From Fidelibacterota bacterium (GTDB taxonomy: Bacteria > Fidelibacterota > UBA8477 > JABMPR01): 64,000 nt of DNA. The stretch's first letter is position 1; every line of letters begins with the position of its first letter. Shown here in pieces: positions 62,121 through 64,000 of this stretch. Under the pieces are notes generated by a model. That model worked only from the letters and a program-made list of their open reading frames with translations. It did not search any database and had not been told where the DNA came from. The position numbers and the translations under genes were made by a program. Where the stretch lies: NCBI GenBank assembly GCA_021734255.1, contig JAIPJM010000001.1, positions 165,879 to 229,878 of the forward strand, in the 5' to 3' direction.

Positions 62121-63026
62121 TTAATTCACTTTGAGTCTATTCTGTTTAAATTCATACAACCAATCAAAAGCACCTTCCGCCTTATCCCATATTGTCCATG
62201 AACCATAAACGTATGAAACAGCCTCATTTTCATCACCCCAGCCAATATATTGCGGCTGTTCGTCAGGCATCTTTTTAAATCCCAGCATATAGTCGATTAC
62301 AAATTCATTACTTTTATATGCGTCCAGCAACATTTTTTCTGTTTTTGCTGTCCTTCCTGATTTCTTGAAGCCATACAGAGCATTATTGTAATTCCAGACA
62401 GCACAATCTTCAGCGTCGCGATTTTTAATGAATAATTCAAACTTGGTCAAGTCGTCTTTACCAAGCAATAAAGTTGACAGTAAATATCTAATTCCTTGAT
62501 TATCGCCAGGATTTAATTCCAGCATTTCTTCATAAATCTCTATCGCTTTATCAACTTCGTTTTTAGCATACAGACAATCTGCAAGTCCGGCTTTTGCCCT
62601 CATATAAGGACGTGTTTCCAACAGCCCCCAGAAATATCCTTTTTCTTCCTTGAATAATTTCTTTCCAAGTGTTTTTTCACCAGCTTTGATCGCTTTTTCA
62701 AACAGCACGATTGCCTTGTCTATGTCCTTTTCAACGCTTGCCAAATAATTATATGCATCAGCATTGTTTGGGTCCAGTTCAAGAGCCTGTTTAACTAATT
62801 TCTTTCCTTTTGAAATGGGTTGCTCATAGGCTTCAAAAACTAAATCTTGTGAGCGACCTTTTTTATCTGTTCTTTCTGGTAAATCATCAAGGCTCTGCCC
62901 CATCAAATTATTCATAAAGTCATTTAATTCGTCTGTTGATTTAAAATCTTTATTTTTGATTTCTTCCATTAATTTTGCAAGATCTTTTTCTGTATTCATC
63001 CGGGCATTATTTTTCTTTTTGCTCAT
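62121..63026 (-). CDS. Tetratricopeptide-repeat protein
   Basis: A 301-residue soluble protein with several TPR helices: KKLVKQALELDPNNADAYNYLASVEKDIDKAIVLFEKAI, then DCLYAKNEVDKAIEIYEEMLELNPGDNQGIRYLLS (about residues 75-190). A C-terminal helix pair and a YVYGSWTIWDKAEGAFDWL end follow. Such domains bind protein partners. Its start overlaps the preceding 91-residue gene by 20 bases; alternative start codon ATG 62999 lies inside the frame. It may be translationally coupled to the RT unit. Confidence 0.8.
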   Translation of the reverse strand: MSKKKNNARMNTEKDLAKLMEEIKNKDFKSTDELNDFMNNLMGQSLDDLPERTDKKGRSQDLVFEAYEQPISKGKKLVKQALELDPNNADAYNYLASVEKDIDKAIVLFEKAIKAGEKTLGKKLFKEEKGYFWGLLETRPYMRAKAGLADCLYAKNEVDKAIEIYEEMLELNPGDNQGIRYLLSTLLLGKDDLTKFELFIKNRDAEDCAVWNYNNALYGFKKSGRTAKTEKMLLDAYKSNEFVIDYMLGFKKMPDEQPQYIGWGDENEAVSYVYGSWTIWDKAEGAFDWLYEFKQNRLKVN

Positions 63027-63282
63027 AGTATTCTCTTATTTTTCCAACGGTTAAGGCTATATGCCGTTTTAATGGCATATAGCCTGTGTTATCGGTAGGA
63101 TGCTGAAGTATCCTCATTTCGCTCCATTGCTTTTCAAACGAAAAATACTTCGCCGCGGCGGTTAAACCAGAATTACCAATATCATTGCGCAAACCATCTG
63201 TAAACGCTGACAATTCTATTATTTGAGCAACTGTAATCCCATGCTTCAGTGGGTAGATAGCGGTTCTCAAAATATTAACCAC
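63007..63282 (-). CDS. Small protein encoded after the reverse transcriptase, unknown
   Basis: A 91-residue protein rich in helix: ITVAQIIELSAFTDGLRNDIGNSGLTAAAKYFSFEKQW, then LKRHIALTVGKIREYYEQ. Not recognised; it is shorter than typical Avd four-helix-bundle proteins of diversity-generating retroelements (around 120 residues) and is not clearly one. GTG start overlapping the RT stop by eight bases, and its own stop overlaps the TPR gene, so coupled translation of three genes is likely. Confidence 0.65.
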   Translation of the reverse strand: MVNILRTAIYPLKHGITVAQIIELSAFTDGLRNDIGNSGLTAAAKYFSFEKQWSEMRILQHPTDNTGYMPLKRHIALTVGKIREYYEQKEK

Positions 63283-64000
63283 GACGTCTTAATGAAAATT
63301 TATTTATACCACCCCTTAAATATAAATAATTCCACCACCAGGCTGATAGATTCTCAAAAAGTATGCGTTTTCGTATACCGTAGGTTTTATAATGTTTCAT
63401 AATACCTAAATACGAGTTCATGCTGCTAATGAATTTCTCCTGTTCTTCCATTGTTGGTTTGTGGTCACGGGCAATCATATTCTGTTTCGCAATTGCTTCG
63501 TAAAAGCTGCCTTTCGTCCTGTTGGCTATATAAATACGGTGTGGTTTAATTACAGCTCCAAGGTATTTGACGCCTTTAGAATAGTGCTGCAGATAGATTT
63601 TGTCAGGATGAAGTTCCAACCGGAGATATTTTTTTAGATAATTTCTTATTTGTGGCATTATGGATTTTAAATATTCTTTGTCCTTGTGAACCAGAATAAA
63701 ATCATCCACATACCTGCCATAATACTGAATTCCCAAATCACGCTTTACAAAATGATCAAAATCGCTCAGGTAAATATTTCCGAATAGCTGAGATGTAAGG
63801 TTTCCAATTGGCAATCCACAATCTGAGCTTGCATGAAAAAGGCTTTTGGTTGCCGGAAGGCCTACCCAATCGGATTTCTTCCCTTTTATCGTGCAATTCT
63901 TTGTGGGATCATTGAAAATTGTTTTTTCAATGAGGGAAAGGATTAAAAGTAAATCAAAATTCATTTTATGACTGTTGCAAAACAAAACCGATTTAACTTT
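63275..64000 (-). CDS. Reverse transcriptase, DGR-type signature, 3' part
   Basis: The C-terminal two thirds or so of an RNA-directed DNA polymerase. Motif 4 reads GLPIGNLTSQLFGNIYL: the SQ, in place of the SP of group II intron and retron RTs, is the mark of diversity-generating retroelement (DGR) enzymes. The catalytic motif 5 is RYVDDF, then a LHPDKIYL and YLGAVIKP thumb region and a NSYLGIMKHYKTYGIRKR helix as in DGR RTs. The frame is open to the right window edge, so motifs 1-3 lie outside; the TTG at 63985 is not a start. No template or variable repeat was found in the window; both would be expected upstream. Confidence 0.85.
   Translation of the reverse strand, partial: KVKSVLFCNSHKMNFDLLLILSLIEKTIFNDPTKNCTIKGKKSDWVGLPATKSLFHASSDCGLPIGNLTSQLFGNIYLSDFDHFVKRDLGIQYYGRYVDDFILVHKDKEYLKSIMPQIRNYLKKYLRLELHPDKIYLQHYSKGVKYLGAVIKPHRIYIANRTKGSFYEAIAKQNMIARDHKPTMEEQEKFISSMNSYLGIMKHYKTYGIRKRILFENLSAWWWNYLYLRGGINKFSLRRRG

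Noticed and set aside
63007..63282. Avd accessory protein of a DGR
   Set aside because: Too short and located downstream, not upstream, of the RT; helical content alone is not enough.
1..64000. tRNA, rRNA or CRISPR array
   Set aside because: No TTCGA-type arm with cloverleaf partners, no rRNA core sequence and no regularly spaced repeats were found by eye in the gaps.

Overview
This 64-kb window looks like the chromosome of a Gram-negative, aerobic or microaerobic bacterium, most likely of the FCB group (Bacteroidota, Ignavibacteria or Marinimicrobia-like). This is inferred from a fused CcoN-CcoO oxidase with a single-haem CcoP, outer-membrane barrels and lipoproteins, a carboxypeptidase-regulatory-domain secreted protein, and intergenic palindromes of the TCATCCTGAGC and GTCTTTGCGAG types. 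No rRNA or tRNA gene and no CRISPR array was seen.

Layout. 1-11.2 kb: the end of an M3 metallopeptidase, then small enzymes on the plus strand (thioesterase, SnoaL-like, two SRPBCC-type or DUF proteins, two aldo/keto reductases, an esterase, a GNAT, DUF2804) and a frameshifted lipoprotein gene. 11.5-16.9 kb: an AT-rich block of five same-strand genes separated by integron attC-type sites, with no integrase in the window, so a CALIN (cluster of attC sites lacking an integrase). Its cassettes carry a possible PD-(D/E)xK protein, a membrane HerA-like ATPase, a zinc-ribbon DUF4145 protein and two orphans. 17-31 kb: a VOC protein, a GHL10 glycosidase-like lipoprotein, a split hipB-hipS-hipT toxin-antitoxin locus, a DsbD-alpha-like protein with a redoxin, slyD with a CNB protein and a K+ channel, an exported Ni-superoxide dismutase, an epoxide-hydrolase-like enzyme, a PhyH dioxygenase and a rhomboid protease. 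31-35 kb: an IS200/RAYT transposase between hairpins, DUF819 and an orphan peptide-binding lipoprotein.

35-42 kb is a probable export operon: TetR, a LolA-like protein, an outer-membrane barrel, an RND/MMPL exporter and a second barrel, all overlapping or tightly spaced apart from a palindromic repeat sitting at the barrel's 5' end. 42-53 kb holds cyclophilin, an ABC-2 exporter pair, a membrane J-domain protein, valS, a PafA-like phosphatase and a TonB-domain lipoprotein. 53.1-61.4 kb is a cbb3 oxidase cluster: an Rrf2-family regulator with three Cys, ccoI, ccoS, ccoNO, ccoQ, ccoP, a terminator, ccoG and ccoH.

After ccoH the sequence becomes AT-rich and changes strand. The last 2.6 kb carries a membrane protein, a TPR protein, a small unknown protein and the 3' part of a reverse transcriptase with the SQ signature of diversity-generating retroelements. 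The RT, the small gene and the TPR gene overlap each other. The integron block and this RT island are the clearest horizontally acquired segments. All functional calls rest on reading motifs by eye; no database search was possible.
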